DNA of 64,000 nt from Tahibacter soli. Lineage in GTDB: Bacteria; Pseudomonadota; Gammaproteobacteria; Xanthomonadales; Rhodanobacteraceae. Position numbers and translations under genes: made by a program. Shown here in pieces: positions 63,225 through 64,000 of the stretch. The notes beneath the pieces are model-generated. The model did no database searches. It saw nothing but the letters and a program-made list of their open reading frames with translations, and was not told the DNA's origin. Position 1 is the stretch's first letter. Every line of letters begins with the position of its first letter. The stretch is from contig NZ_JAOVZO020000017.1 in the NCBI RefSeq assembly GCF_025717065.2, forward strand, positions 372,001 through 436,000, given 5' to 3'.

Positions 63225-63254
63225 ACCGCCGGGGCGTCTCAATTGAGCCGGGTG

Positions 63255-64000
63255 TTACCAACTGCCGGTCTTCTTGAACTCGGCGATGCCGCTCTTGAAC
63301 ACGGCTTCGATGTCGTTGTTCCAGTCGCCCGTGTCGACGATCTTCTTCATCAGATCGCCGTGGTTCTGGTGGAAGAACGCATGCAGGCCGCGCTCGAACG
63401 GCAGCACCTTGGCGACCGGCAGGTCGTCGAGGAAGCTCTTTTCGGCCGCGTAGACCGACAGCGCGAGTTCGGCGATCGACAGCGGCGCGTACTGGTTCTG
63501 CTTCATCAGTTCGGTGACGCGCTGGCCGCGTTCGAGCTGCGCACGCGTCGCGGCGTCGAGGTCGGACGCGAACTGCGCGAACGCCGCGAGTTCGCGGAAC
63601 TGCGCGAGCGCGAGCTTCACGCCGCCCGAGAGCTTCTTGACGATCTTCGTCTGCGCGGCGCCGCCGACGCGGGACACCGAGATACCGGCGTTCACGGCCG
63701 GACGGATACCGGCGTTGAACAGGTCGGTTTCAAGGAAGATCTGGCCGTCGGTGATCGAGATCACGTTGGTCGGCACGAACGCCGAGACGTCGCCGGCCTG
63801 CGTTTCGATGATCGGCAGCGCGGTGAGCGAGCCGGTCTTGCCCTTGACGGCGCCGTTGGTGAACTTTTCCACGTACTCTTCCGAAACGCGCGAGGCGCGT
63901 TCGAGCAGGCGCGAGTGCAGATAGAACACGTCGCCCGGATACGCTTCGCGGCCCGGCGGACGGCGCAGCAGCAGCGAGATCTGGCGGTACGCGACGGCCT
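63255..64000 (-). CDS. atpA: ATP synthase F1 alpha subunit (C-terminal part, runs off the window)
   Basis: About 248 residues: [99 protein letters not shown] and the C-terminal domain ending [13 protein letters not shown]. Regulatory nucleotide-binding subunit of F1. Everything upstream lies beyond 64000. Confidence 0.98.
   Translation of the reverse strand, partial: AVAYRQISLLLRRPPGREAYPGDVFYLHSRLLERASRVSEEYVEKFTNGAVKGKTGSLTALPIIETQAGDVSAFVPTNVISITDGQIFLETDLFNAGIRPAVNAGISVSRVGGAAQTKIVKKLSGGVKLALAQFRELAAFAQFASDLDAATRAQLERGQRVTELMKQNQYAPLSIAELALSVYAAEKSFLDDLPVAKVLPFERGLHAFFHQNHGDLMKKIVDTGDWNNDIEAVFKSGIAEFKKTGSW

Overview
The window is high-GC bacterial chromosome (about 68-70% by eye) with dense, typical proteobacterial genes. 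It is most likely from the gammaproteobacterial order Xanthomonadales/Lysobacterales, probably a Rhodanobacteraceae-type genome (Dokdonella, Tahibacter and Rudaea are the closest guesses). That is an inference from four things: the atpA-G-D-C and glmU/glmS loci, an OhrR of the Xanthomonas 2-Cys type, a DUF885 peptidase, and several secreted proteins ending in an I-F-x-x-G-F type C-terminal tag. I saw no tRNA, rRNA, IS element, phage gene or CRISPR array, and there is no gene-free stretch longer than about 290 bp.

Layout. 1-12.5 kb: the start of uvrD, an extradiol dioxygenase (YgiD type), a winged-helix/TPR regulator, an FG-GAP-like secreted protein, a LOG-family protein, a secreted beta-helix protein, and an ECF sigma factor translationally coupled to a Ser/Thr kinase. 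12.7-21 kb: a second winged-helix/TPR regulator, a secreted zinc amidase, small redox and membrane genes, a Fur-box-preceded PepSY membrane protein and a fatty acid hydroxylase. 21-25.7 kb: two tandem paralogous secreted beta-propeller-like proteins, the ohrR-ohr peroxide module with two candidate operators, an alpha/beta hydrolase and a globin. 25.7-33.5 kb: amidohydrolase and class III aminotransferase (divergent, sharing a palindromic operator candidate) with a TetR regulator, a MocR regulator/EamA exporter pair, and cyclopropane fatty acid synthase. 33.6-43.5 kb: a large secreted protein, a third winged-helix/TPR regulator, an S41 peptidase, a DUF885 metallopeptidase and hypotheticals. 43.5-64 kb: glmS, glmU, a two-domain glycosyltransferase, a Wzm/Wzt polysaccharide exporter, an array of small secreted paralogs, a protease pair, and the atpC-D-G-A end of the ATP synthase operon.

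The part that looks least described is 51.0-57.7 kb. Six consecutive same-strand genes encode a family of about 330-365-residue secreted proteins with a shared set of motifs (DPDP-x-x-AWAG, EPDN, TRYDD, paired Cys). A seventh remnant keeps only a signal peptide joined to the family C-terminus. One full-length member carries a one-base frameshift in a T6 run, so the array is expanding and decaying at once. This array, the exporter, the glycosyltransferase and a protease pair lie between atpC and glmU, which are neighbours in many gammaproteobacteria; I read the roughly 13 kb block as an accessory insertion into a conserved junction.

Two other signals stand out. Five unrelated secreted proteins share the C-terminal nonapeptide pattern D-x-[IV]-F-x-[DNS]-[GR]-F-[DEQ], which looks like a sorting or maturation tag. 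The atpA-atpG spacer holds a run of five back-to-back perfect hairpins inside an otherwise conserved operon.
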